NCBI GenBank assembly: GCA_004151065.3
Contig: NWUY0300010214.1
Location: 55,244 to 70,644 of the forward strand
Direction: 5' to 3'
Length of the DNA: 15,401 nt
Source of the DNA: Larix sibirica
Lineage: Eukaryota; Streptophyta; Pinopsida; Pinales; Pinaceae
Part shown: positions 1 through 9,414 of the stretch, piece after piece
How the letters are laid out: each line of letters starts with the position of its first letter
Position numbering within the stretch: position 1 is the first letter of the stretch
The notes under the pieces: model-generated
What the model was told of the DNA's origin: nothing
The model's database searches: none
What the model saw: only the letters and a program-made list of their open reading frames with translations
Position numbers and translations under genes: made by a program

Positions 1-38
1 AATAGGGGGCATGCCTACAATAAAAGTGTGAGGTTGTT

Positions 39-514
39 ATGAACTTGAAGTGGCATTGGTGGAAGGGAAACATGTTTTATATCTAACCATCGGAAAACTA
101 CATGAAAGTATATTGTAAGAAAGAAATGAATAGTAGACAAATATCATATGGTGTTGCAGGAAAAAGTAGCTCCCATGACCTATTTTGATAGACAAATGGA
201 ATAAGGAAAAAATACCATTTTCAAAAGTGCCCATGTAGGTTACAAGAAATATTTAAGTCAACAACGTTAATTGATTATGAAACTAAAGGTGGCATTGGTG
301 GAAGGGAAACATGTTGTATATTAAACCATTGGAGAAATACATAAAGGTATATTGTAAGAAATAAATGAATTGTACACAAATATGATAAGCTATTGCCGGA
401 AAAAATAGATCCCATGAACTTGTTTCATAAACAAACGGAATAAGAAAATAATATCATATTCAAAAGTGGCCATGTAGGCTACAAATAGCATTTAAGTCAA
501 CAATGTTAATTGAA
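39..514 (+). repeat. Outer tandem repeat of the left arm, two units of about 238 bases
   Basis: Unit one is 39-276 and unit two 277-514. Both open with an ATGAA sequence followed by a G/C-containing core (GTGGCATTGGTGGAAGGGAA) and close with a segment ending in GTTAATTGA. The units differ at scattered bases, about ten percent or more. The same pair occurs in inverted orientation at the outer end of the right arm, so the tandem duplication came before the palindrome. Tandem repeats near the ends are common in foldback-type and some Mutator-like elements; that link is only suggestive here. Antisense open frames in these units are not convincing genes. Confidence 0.9.
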
Positions 515-676
515 ATTTTCTAACTGGTAACTATGACAAAGCAAGTAAGAAATTATGGAAACTAAAAGTAGCGATAGTGTAAAAAAGTATGGATATATGC
601 CGCAACATGAAAGAAGTAGGAGGATGAGAGAAGAGGGAGCCAATGTAGAAGCAAAAAATGCATGGGAAGTTGGAGT

Positions 677-2036
677 TCAAAGCATGTGTGCAACTGGATG
701 CTTATTGAGAGAAATGTCATGGGTTTCGTCAAGGGTAGCAGTCAACGTTGATGTAGGTGAAACCTCCTCTGACATGATGATGAGCACCTTCAAGCGAACA
801 GTTTCATTGAAGGTATGTCTTGATTGATAGTGTGAAAAGGAAGTGTGGAGAACTGGAACTACAAACAATTTATGGAGGAGATGTTGGGTCATTCAAGAGA
901 AGGCACACATATTTTGTAGAGACCCCCATGAGTTTATTTGAAACATCATAAAAATATATGACACCATATAGTATCGTAGTGGAATATTGTTGGTCAAGTT
1001 TCAATATGCATCGGTAGTCTCACTATGGAAACTCCCCATCACATTTAGTACAATGCCAAACATTGGTAGATTTGTAGGAAACTTTTTTCATGCATTTTAG
1101 GCCATAAAAAAACATAGGGAATGCAAGAAAACGAAAGTCATCCATGTTAATATTTGTGATGGTCGTACAAAATGAATAACAGGTTTCCTTCTTGAAGGGT
1201 TGGAGAGGCTGTAGCTCAAAGATGGTAATTCGTTTGCACAAACTAGAAATAGAGGAATTGTATTTTTGAATCAAGGACAGTGATGCTAAATGGAATCCAT
1301 TGTCATGAAACCATGCTTGGAGAAGTACATTTTATTCAATACTTGGGTTTATAAGAAAATTGGTATTGGAGATAGTTCCAATAGTCCTCCCATTGAACTA
1401 TGTAAGGAGACCACCTTTGATTGTGAGGATCAAAGGAGTATTCGAACCTCGAAGGGAAACAAGTTGGGAACCCTCAATCTGGAAGTGCTCCCCCCAAAGC
1501 GTTACATTTGTGCTATAGACCAATATGTTCCTAAGGCCAATTGTATGATGGACCGTTTCTGAGCCATCTCTTTTGAATATAGTCGATGAAGGGGGAATGG
1601 AAATGACAAGCCCAAGAAGGTCAACCATGGGATTGAGGGGTGTAGTTTGGATGTCATAGATAGAATTAAAGTGGAAGTAATGAAAAGGGATCGAGGAGTA
1701 TTCCTCTGAGCATGGTTGGATTGTTGAGGAGGATCCTAGCAAAATATTGATATGCCTTTTCAAGTGGTTGTATGCTGGGTTGGACTATTTGATTGTTCCA
1801 TTTGAGACTATGTAGACTGAGCCAATCTATATCTCGTCGTACAATGATGTTGCTAATTCATTGAATGTGGAGATATCATCCTCATCTCTTGACGCATTAA
1901 TAAGGTCAAAGCCAAAGAGTTTACCTAGCCCTCTTTTATTATTGCACTCGTGGATGTTTGTCTTGGAAATGACTTGGTCTTGAATGTCTCAAATTTTGTT
2001 GGAAGGTTTGAGTGATGTGAATGGAATAGTAGATGC
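677..2036 (-). pseudogene. RPA1/RPA70-like single-stranded DNA-binding protein, decayed, DBD-A to C-terminus
   Basis: RPA1 is the large subunit of the nuclear heterotrimer that coats single-stranded DNA in replication, recombination and repair; it binds through OB folds A, B and C. Reading leftward, DBD-A (about 2036-1710) shows an IPFTSL start, GKLFGFDL and the TIQPC end. DBD-B (about 1670-1290) shows VDLLGLVISI, STIFKRDGSE, VTLWGE, then FNGRTIGTISNT and AWFHDNG. DBD-C (about 1274-830) shows CMKKV, WHCTKCDGEFP and LMGVS. The C-terminal tail ends at about 677. The N-terminal 70N domain and linker are not recognisable. The fragment runs through three domains without an obvious intron, fitting a retrocopy or a Helitron-type RPA gene. 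It is dead: in-frame stops occur in DBD-A, at the end of DBD-B and in DBD-C, with a frame change near 825. Family assignment is firm; its origin is inference. Confidence 0.9.
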
Positions 2037-4224
2037 AAGAAGCATTGGCGTCAGATTTGGTGAGGAAGGTATGGCAAGTGAAGGGGTGTGGGGATCAAGA
2101 AGGATGTTTTTTGAAATAGAGGAACTACTTTGGGAGGTGCATCATCAATAAATTGGAAAGGGTATGGTCCCCCAATAAACGATGCCTCCAGTGTGACAAC
2201 TTCAATCATGAGCAATGTGATAGTCCTCGTAAGAAGAACAAAGTTAGAAAAGTAGAAGCAAAAACATGTTAGAAGTTGTGGGGATGCAAAAGGAATTGAG
2301 TGAAGATAATGAAGGGGAAACTGAAGCATACGTTGCATGTTGCGCTATGCACATTTGGTGACTTTGATGATAGACCCTTCTTGTAGTTTCCCATCCTTCA
2401 CAATGTTATTGTAGATATTTGGAAGCAATGTTTGGTGCTTGTGAATCCCATTAGAGATATAAATATGGAATCAAGTGGTTGTTGAGTTAAGAGATTTGAT
2501 TGGCCTAGGGAAAACAACCTGTAACAATGGGAAGAGGTCGACAACGCCATGCAGTAAAAGTGAAACAATGTTTTTGGTAAACAGATTGTCCATAAGGAAG
2601 TGGTGAGCAACTTGATGGAGTGCGAATATGAGTTGCAAAAAATAGGGAAACAATTGGTATCAAATAAAAAGCGTAAAGAAACTGAGGGTAAGTATGTAGG
2701 TAGTTTTGTTCCATATAAGAGAGGATGAGAGAAGTGAATAAATGGTAGGACAATATGTCAAGGAGAAGGGAACATTGTGTTCCATGTTGATAGAAGAGCA
2801 TGAGAAGACCTTTAGAAAAAAATAGGTATGGTTTTGCATACTTGGTATGACCTTTAGGTCCACTTATAAATTACGTGAACTACAAGTCATAGAGTGGCAT
2901 TTATGCCTAGTGGTAAGACATGAAATCAGGTTACAAGATGAAATGTGTTAGATAAAAAATAAATACCTCTTTACCACGGTACTGCCAACAAAAGCTCTTG
3001 ATAAAGTCTAGGCATGGCAACAATATATGTGTGAAATCTAGGCAAATGTTGGGAAACTATAGGCCATATAACAATAGTATACAATGAGACATTAGGGTGG
3101 TAAAGAGCCTTAGAAAAACCTTTTGAAATATTTTTTTGAGAATTTTGGGTAGCTTCAAAGAAATTAAGAGGAACATGAGCTTCTCCATTGAAGGTAAAGA
3201 TCAAGGAAACAATTATATTATAAAAAACTTGTTCATCCATGCGAGATTTGACAAGTTCAGGAAATGCTTGGGTTGGTAGGAAGGTACCAATCAAAGTATT
3301 GTACGGGAAATTAAATAAATTGTTGAGTAAGGAAAGAGAAAGGTAAAGTGCAAAAAGGTGCAAGAGAAGAAGCAGAGTGTTAATTCACAACTATAATGTA
3401 CTATCTTAAAGCATCCAATTAAAAAGTGAAGCATAATCTATTATTACACAAAGAGAAAGCATGAAATGTCATTAATATGAATCCATTAACATAATGTAAG
3501 TTATATTACACTTGGAAAAATGTACGAGTCTATCTTTTTAAAGAAGCACAATAATATTGGGAAGCATTGAACATTTATTTTTTCTAGATAGAATATCCTA
3601 AAAAATACGGTCCAATGATGTCTAAGAAATAAATGTTTTCCTATGTTTTATATAGTATAATGTTTCTAATTTGTTAAGTATACACAACAGGCATATATGG
3701 ATTATATCTTGTAACATTTCAAGTTATTGGAGTAAACAAAGGTTAAATGATGCATCTGTTACAAGAGACTAAATTGTTTCAAGATCATTGACTTTAAAAT
3801 CCCCTTTGAAAAAAACACACATTCAACTACCTACAAGGTCTTAACAAAGAACGTACGAAATTCTAGTGATTATAAGATATGAAATAGAAAGATTCTCAAG
3901 AATGGCATGTCAATGTTAAAAATCCTTTTTTATTTGTTGTGACATTGAACCCATTGCAATGGCTACCATTTATGTTATTTTTAGGATTAACAAGTAACAT
4001 AGAAGACACAAAACTTATATTTGAGTTGAAATTAACTACTTGATGAATGGGTAAAGTAATTAGAAGGCCAATCAGAAGGATATGTTTGTTTTTTAAACAT
4101 TATGCACAACCAGAAGGCTGTGTCAACTGCTTATAGATTTGAATTTTTGTATCTGCAAGGAATTAAAAAAAAAATGTTTCTTGTTGAGAACGATCCTCAA
4201 TTATATATAGTCATGTTTTTCTGC
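2037..4224. other. Left-arm-only stretch, no recognised intact gene
   Basis: This is the middle of the 3.7 kb block that the right arm lacks. On the plus strand at about 2177-2270 a short frame reads KRCLQCDNFNHEQCDSPRKK, followed by more lysines. It resembles a damaged CCHC zinc knuckle with a basic tail, as in LINE ORF1 proteins, and it has the same orientation as the LINE at 4225-5140, so it could be the ORF1 end of that element. A second plus-strand frame at about 2554-2726 is charged and helix-like (HKEVVSNLMECEYELQKIGK), family unknown. A 130-codon minus-strand frame at 2971-3363 matches nothing I know. From 3364 to 4224 I see only AT-rich sequence with no coding signal. Confidence 0.4.
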
Positions 4225-5140
4225 TTATGCATCTAGCGATGCGGATAGTAAGGGGTTTGGTGCCTTTGTTAGAGATTTATCTTTTCAACCATGCCACTTG
4301 TTGCATAGTTGATGTGGTTTGTAGACTAATTTGGGTCATTTTAAATCTTGATCTGGTCACAACCTTGGGTGGCCAACATCTATGTATCGAACGATGCACT
4401 TGAGAGAGTAGAGCTCTAGCAATGGATGAGGGAAGAGTTGTCAGAATTTAATTGGCTTATCTATGGGAATTTTAACATGTTAAAATATTGAGATGATAAA
4501 CAAGGGTTACTTCCCCACTATTGCACTCTCAAAGAGAGGGAATATAGGTTTTAGGCGCCATCTGCTCTTGGGATTTATGACCCTAAGAATGATTCCTCAA
4601 AGATTTGGTTTACCCAAGTCAAATTTAAGAGTTAGACTAAAAGTGCTCTTAAGTGGATTTATATAGCCATGCTCATGAAGCAAAACTTATTTTATTTTGA
4701 TAAGCTAGGTTATAAGCATGTTCAAGTTATGTCTAAAGCCAACCTCTATGACCATCAACCTATCTTTGTTGATGTTGTTTGGGGAATTCACACATCGCAT
4801 ATGACCAAATCCCACTAGATGTGAAACATATCACACCTTAACAACCCTAGGTATCTTAACAATATAGGGGTAATCCCTTTGATTTCAATTTGATGGTTCT
4901 CCTCCCTTAAATAGTGGAAGTTTGCATAGTTATATTCATTAAGAGATCATTTTTTCCTATTTGCAACAAACAAGATGACACTGCAAAGTGCAAACAGATT
5001 TGTAGAACACAAGTTTTGGGGAAAATATGAACTATAAGGAGGAAAAATGCCAATGAAGTGGGAAAGAAAATAAGTATGCGGTATTTTGCAGGATAACTTG
5101 TGGGCATGTTAAAATGAAGAAGTACTACTTCATGACTCCC
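4225..5140 (+). mobile_element. LINE (non-LTR retrotransposon) fragment: endonuclease domain and following linker
   Basis: One reading frame (codons from 4366) carries the second half of an APE-type endonuclease of plant L1-like LINEs: WVANIY, QWMREEL, EFNWLIYGNFN, DDKQGLLP, IYDPKNDSS, IWFTQ, and the terminal YDHQPI that corresponds to SDHxPI. The same frame continues past 4846 through SHLNNPRYL, LFATNK, LQSANRF, HKFWGKYEL and KWERK, the kind of linker found between endonuclease and reverse transcriptase. The region 4225-4365 looks like the start of the domain but is frameshifted and weak. The copy is dead: stops at 4417, 4489, 4552, 4633, 4816 and later, and the catalytic GDFN aspartate is changed to Asn (GNFN, 4465-4476). 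No reverse transcriptase domain is present. Confidence 0.8.
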
Positions 5141-5968
5141 TTTTAGATTTGTTTTTATGTGTTATTTTGTGGTCATTTTTTATGTTTACTAGAATAAGGG
5201 ATCCCTCAAATCTCTCTTTGTATATAATCTCACCATGTATCACAGAACAAGTGTTAGTTTATTGCAAATTGCTAAGTGGTCAACGAGGTAAACTTAACTA
5301 CGAATGAGTGATTAAGTGAGTTTCATTGAAAAGGGTAAAGCACCAAAGGGTTGAGAAGTGCAAGAAAAGAGAAATGTTGGTTCTTTAGCACCAATTACTG
5401 CTCCTACAAGTGAACATATCCTTAGAGAATGAAAAGTGAATGAAGGAAAACCCAACCTCTAGTGCAAAATAAATGAAGACCATCTCAAAAAGAAAAAAAT
5501 GAATAAACCTTCCCATGATGAAAACCTCTCTAAGAAATCTAAAGTAGACCTTGGTTTGCAAACCTTCTCATAGGAAACCCTAGGTCTATAAAAAAATAAA
5601 AATTCATGGTGAAAACCTCCCTAAGGAACCATGAGAACAAAGCACTGATAAAACCATAAAATAAATATGTGCTCTAAGAAAGAAAATGAAGAATTAAAAG
5701 ATAAAATAAAATAATCTTACCTCCTTATAATTTTCATCGTTCATGCATACCTATTTAGTTCGAAGGAAATCTTATGCAAATTCAAGAAATATTGTTAAGA
5801 AGAAACACAAATCCTATCAATAGATATGATGTTTCCATTCTTTCACGCATCACTAAATACTTGTCAAAATTTTGTTCCCAAAGTATTCCAAAAACAAGTT
5901 TAGGTTCAATCTTCTCCATTGTAAATTTGACAAGTATAAAGACAACAAAGGTTGCATGGACTTAATTG
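5141..5968. other. Arm sequence without a recognised gene (left)
   Basis: This stretch is shared with the right arm (about 12986-13854, inverted) but holds no protein I recognise. At 5510-5640 a motif of the form GAAAACCTC(T/C)CTAAG occurs twice, about 100 bases apart, giving a loosely repetitive texture. A 63-codon frame at 5774-5965 is unlike any family I know and its right-arm copy is not kept open over the same span. Confidence 0.5.
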
Positions 5969-6079
5969 ATCTCGGATGCCTCTGCCCTTACTGGTGGTGG
6001 ATCTGGTTCTCAATCTCGATATGGAAGAGATACCGGGGGTGAACTCTCTGCCTTTTTAGGCGGGTATGCTCCTAGTTAA
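5969..6079 (+). pseudogene. Possible C-terminal end of a captured gene, family not recognised
   Basis: From the left edge of the 1.3 kb block, a frame of 36 codons reads into TAA. It is rich in Gly and Ser (LTGGGSGSQSRYGRD) and ends with GELSAFLGGYAPS. Base composition is richer in G and C than the neighbours, and the end resembles an ordinary plant protein C-terminus followed by untranslated sequence. I do not recognise the family. The frame has no start of its own, since it begins at the block junction. It could be chance, but composition and lack of decay argue mildly against that. Confidence 0.35.
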
Positions 6080-6490
6080 ACATAAGCAACTAGCACTGGG
6101 TTTGGATTTGGAATAGGTTTAGGTAGTAGCTTTGTAACTTAGTAAACTGTATATTGAACGGATTATTCTACAGAATCAACTCAGGAAATTGGTGCTGCTT
6201 AAATGTGTAGTTCGAGCTGTTCAAGATGCTTGAGATGTTAATGTTGTTCGGCCTGTAGCTAGGGATAGGAATGGTTTTAAACTATAAAATGGGAAGATAT
6301 GCAGTTTTTGGACATAGAAGCATATATATTGTGATATTCCATCAGTTTCTCTAACTGTGTTCAATTCATAGTTGGCTGGGTAGCAATGTTGCTATTATAT
6401 ATGTAATAACGCTTGATCGATCGGATAGTGATCCACATAATTTGAACTATTGCAAGATTTATTCAAATGCTTAGAATTGACCAACTATAA

Positions 6491-6553
6491 GGCCAGGTTC
6501 TTAGGGGAGAATTTGCCACCCCATAGACCAGGTTCACAGAGGAGAATTTGCCA
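6491..6553 (+). repeat. Short direct repeat, two copies with a 35-base period
   Basis: The sequence CCAGGTTC, three variable bases, then (G/A)GGAGAATTTGCCA occurs at 6493-6518 and 6528-6553 with few differences. It lies inside the left-only 1.3 kb block, between the gene-tail-like part and the minus-strand open frame. Function unknown. Confidence 0.8.
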
Positions 6554-6685
6554 TATTATTGGGCCGCTACTTTAAGTGACCATGCAACCACTCCGCCCCT
6601 TAATTTTCCACTCCCAATATGGTGAGGCCCCTATGTGCCTACGATACAATTAATAGACAAATGTGTCGCTAGAGTGAGGTGACTC

Positions 6686-7072
6686 TTATTTGGGTGCATC
6701 ATCAATGACATAACCCCACATAGTGCTCTTAATTACGTGGAGTTTTTTGTGTAGCCTGAATTCCTCCAAAGTATCCTCATACCTGGCCTTCCATGTATGC
6801 TTTTCTTCCTTGTATACTATAGTGGTATAGGCCCAAGAGGAATATAAATTAGCAAAGAGGAAACCAAATGAGTCAACCATAAAACCTACCATAACCAAAA
6901 ATGCAACCAGGGAACCCAAAGACGAAAGGGGGAACCCTACCATAGCACTATACATAAACTGGGAAACCAAAATCATATGTCTAGGCCAATGCAAGGAACT
7001 CCTAAGGATAAAATTCAGCGCACTATTAGGCATCACTAGGATAGATAGGAAGACCTTAGTATCATCAGCCAA
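6686..7072 (-). CDS. Hypothetical open frame with a long hydrophobic stretch, inside the left-only block
   Basis: This frame of 128 codons opens at a TTG with a stop (TGA) a few codons further upstream; the first ATG is residue 14. Residues about 33-87 are strongly hydrophobic with Gly and Phe (SLGSLVAFLVMVGFMVDSFG), enough for two membrane segments. They are followed by a charged, helix-like segment (KEEKHTWKARYEDTLEEFRL, about 88-107). That order, membrane segments then a charged cytosolic helix, is protein-like and the frame has no internal stops, so it may be an exon or retrocopied part of a membrane protein gene. I do not recognise the family, and there is no start context or splice evidence. 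It could also be chance. Confidence 0.25.
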   Translation of the reverse strand: MADDTKVFLSILVMPNSALNFILRSSLHWPRHMILVSQFMYSAMVGFPLSSLGSLVAFLVMVGFMVDSFGFLFANLYSSWAYTTIVYKEEKHTWKARYEDTLEEFRLHKKLHVIKSTMWGYVIDDAPK

Positions 7073-7281
7073 AGGGTTTTTTATGGCTAATGCACCTCAA
7101 AATACCTCATAAACCAACATATCAAAGCATATGTGTATAGTCAATAAAAAATGCAGAAACCGTACACTACAACCAATCCTTCCAAAAAGTAAACATAGAA
7201 CCTTAAGTGCCATGATAGAGGATCCATGTTTCAATTTATATTTATGTCACATGGTTCAAATTCGGCAATGATTAAATTTTG

Positions 7282-8101
7282 ATGGTTATTGAGAGCATCT
7301 TCAAGAGTTGAATTTCATATCTACAAAAGAGCTGTAAAAGGAAAATTTGTAAAGACTTCAAGAAAGGTGAATATTTACAAAGGAATACAACTAATGTATT
7401 TAAAATCTTGTGAACTCCAATGATAACTCATTGCTCTGAGGATTCCAGCATTTTTCCAACAAATCATAACAATTTTCTACATCATGGAGTAGAGATGTAA
7501 GGGAAAATATTTTTACACAGATTCCAAGGTCATAATATTGCTCTCATAATAAATCCATGTGCATTTATTTCCTAACATGCCTTTATTCTTCATGCATGAT
7601 TCTTCTCTAGGAAGCCTACATTCTTTTACCATGTCTAGAGTTTCAAAACATAGCTACCATGTATACTTTACATCCTAAAGGAAACATGAGGAAAGAGAGT
7701 ATTCAATGTTATCATATTGGCATATATTGCACGTTCAGTATCAATATCAAAATATCAAATACATTATATATATGGGCTCAAAAAGGATTGAGTATGAATA
7801 TTACTACTACTAATGAAAAAGAAAAGATGATCGTGTTGTACAACAAGATCGATGGCATACATCTACAAAGGGTTAGAGAAAACATGGAATATACTGCAAA
7901 TTTCAAAGATACTAAAGGTCAAAGAAAAAAATTGCATTATGTCTTTCTTCTCCTAATGAAGTACAAAGAGCCAAAATCTACTAAAAGCAACGAAAGGTAA
8001 ATTATTCAAAGAATTTGGCAGCCTCAAACATATTTTCATGCAATGTAGGGTTATAGAAATACAATACACCAAGACACATAATTCACACCAAATAAACTTT
8101 A
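7282..8101. other. Arm sequence with a shared short open frame (left)
   Basis: This block is highly similar to 12168-12981 of the right arm. On the plus strand, 7659-8000 is open for 113 codons, with LYNKIDGIHLQRVREN, FKDTKGQRKK and MKYKEPKST. The right arm keeps the same frame at 12237-12434 minus, with a 12-base difference that removes four codons (MEYT) without breaking the frame. The family is not recognised. High identity between the arms is enough to explain a shared frame, so coding is unproven. Confidence 0.4.
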
Positions 8102-8655
8102 AACTTTCCAATGCAATCAAATGATCATAAGAAACTTTGTTCCTAACCATTCCATCATTTTACTTTTCATTCTATTTCACATTTCATTTATCCTCTACCT
8201 ACGTGGTTCAACATGCACACCAATCATTTTCCTAACACTAATATTTTTATACCATTCTTCCACCATGTAAGCCCATGCTTTTATCTATGGTGGTGTTTCA
8301 CCCTACAACAAACTTAACCTATATATTTCTATGTGAGACTTTACTTAAAAGAAACTACATTTGCAGGTTCGTAGAGGACTACACCTGTAGGTTTCTACAG
8401 GAAGCTACAAAAGTGTGCATTTCTAGCACACAAATTCCTATAGAAAAATGGATTTCCATCGTTCCAAGTGTATTCATTTCAAGATTACAATTATTAAATT
8501 ACAAGCATGTAGATGACTAGAAAATGACACTCAAACACAAACTCAATGCCTAAAAGAATATTCATACAAGGGATATTACAAATATCCAACAAAAAGTACA
8601 AGGCCACTAGAAAACAAAGGAATGATTCCAAGATTGCAGTTCAAGGCTATAAGGA
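8102..8655. other. Left-arm-only block of about 550 bases
   Basis: At the matching point the right arm (about 12145-12168) has only a few tens of bases. No terminal repeats or clear target duplication are visible, so insertion on the left and deletion on the right cannot be told apart. The block holds an 81-codon frame at 8275-8520 that I do not recognise, and a small tandem repeat with a hairpin at 8354-8401. Confidence 0.6.
8354..8401 (+). repeat. Two 24-base tandem units with an embedded perfect hairpin
   Basis: Units are 8354-8377 and 8378-8401, both beginning ACTACA and containing G(C/T)AGGTT near the middle. The second unit contains CCTGTAG, a four-base GTTT loop, then CTACAGG, a perfect seven-base stem. 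It lies in the left-only 550-base block. Confidence 0.75.
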
Positions 8656-9315
8656 TAAAAAAATGGTAGAGAATATTAGTTTTTACAATTCAAGGAAAGA
8701 AGCACATTTAGGGTCAAGAGTATATTTTTCGTTCAAGATAAAGGAAGAACATATAATAACAAATATGGAAGGCATATTTTGCAGATTGATCAGTTGTGCA
8801 TGAGAAGCAATATGAATTTGAGGTAGAAATGTTTTTGGGTATGATACAAACAAAATTGAAAAGCTCCAATAACCAATTTTTTTCTATCACAAGCCTTACA
8901 TTGGGGCACAAAAGTTTGTGGAGGAAGGACTAGTTTTTTCAAAATTGAATCTATAGAAGCACAAATGGAAGTTGAGAAGCTAACCATCAAAGTTATAGCT
9001 GTAAAACACACTAATTCACCATAAACAGAAATTAGATCAAAATTTAAGACTAAGAGGATAAAAATAAGGCTAAAACTAAGCGGATCAAAATCTTCCAAGC
9101 GGTTACGAGTCTTGGGGAGTATTGAACATGAGACATCAGTAAAATCCTTCACTCCATCAGCAGACAGAATGATATCACTGAAATGAAAACTCTAATAGCA
9201 AGAGAGATAAATGAGATCCATGTCCTCTTGAACAACAATCATACTCTAAAACTCATTATCAAGACAGAAAAATATAGTGAATGGTCAAATGATTCAAACA
9301 TGTGCTTCCGACCAG
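8656..9315. other. Arm sequence with a shared, unrecognised frame next to the ATG7-like fragment (left)
   Basis: On the minus strand, about 8790-9152 is open for 120 codons, including FTDVSC, KTRNRLEDFDPLS, SICASIDSILKKL and VPQCKACDRKK. The right arm (about 11670-12073, plus strand) keeps the same words with small changes, FTDVSCSI and SICTSIDSILEKL, but split by a stop and a frame change near 11770. It follows the ATG7-like fragment in the same direction, so it could be another exon, an intron, or a different captured fragment. I cannot assign a family. Confidence 0.35.
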
Positions 9316-9414
9316 GTTTTCAGAAAATTCAAGGACCACGAGCTCTAAGTTGCCTAATTTTTTCCAGAAACCTTCATCCATGGTGCTCTGCAACGGTAAA
9401 AAGTGCATGATGGA
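9316..9414 (-). pseudogene. ATG7-like N-terminal fragment (left arm)
   Basis: ATG7 is the E1-like enzyme that activates ATG8 and ATG12 in autophagy. Plant ATG7 begins with a short segment of the pattern I-L-Q-F-x-P-(L/F)-x-S-x-x-D-E-G-F-W followed by a leucine-rich KLxxLKL stretch. Here the minus strand reads SIMHFLPLQSTMDEGFWKKL and then GNLELVVLEFSEN, a close fit over about 33 residues. The frame is open from 9501, but residues before this motif are not ATG7-like as far as I can tell, and the following conserved part of ATG7 is not found. It is a fragment of roughly one exon. The assignment rests on a short match and is probable, not certain. Confidence 0.5.

Larger units (their letters stand above)
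5970..7281. other. 1.3 kb block present only in the left arm, possible insertion
   Basis: The right arm reads straight through this point (about 12981-12986), giving an apparent empty site. The block is flanked in the left arm by TTGAT at 5966-5970 and again at 7279-7283, which could be a five-base target duplication or plain microhomology. I see no inverted terminal repeats and no poly-A tail. It begins with a relatively GC-rich coding-like stretch ending in a stop at 6077-6079, continues with sequence resembling a 3-prime untranslated region, then holds a short direct repeat and a minus-strand open frame at 6686-7072. It looks like a fragment of host gene sequence, source unknown. Confidence 0.6.

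Noticed and set aside
555-827. 90-codon plus-strand open frame
   Set aside because: It is the antisense of the RPA1-like C-terminal region; the minus-strand reading explains the sequence.
1290-1562. 90-codon plus-strand open frame
   Set aside because: Antisense shadow of RPA1 DBD-B, which is clearly recognisable on the minus strand.
2132-2149. About 14 bases shared with 6692-6706 (GGTGCATCATCAAT), giving similar IDDAP residues on the minus strand at both places
   Set aside because: A match of this length is expected about once by chance in a window this size, and flanking sequence does not agree.
2890-2940. TGCCTAGTGG resembling a tRNA or SINE A box
   Set aside because: No matching B box and no cloverleaf could be drawn around it; a chance match.
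2971-3363. 130-codon minus-strand open frame, the longest in the window
   Set aside because: No family recognised, AT-rich composition, no support from the other arm and no start or splice context. Noted in the description of the stretch but not called as a gene.
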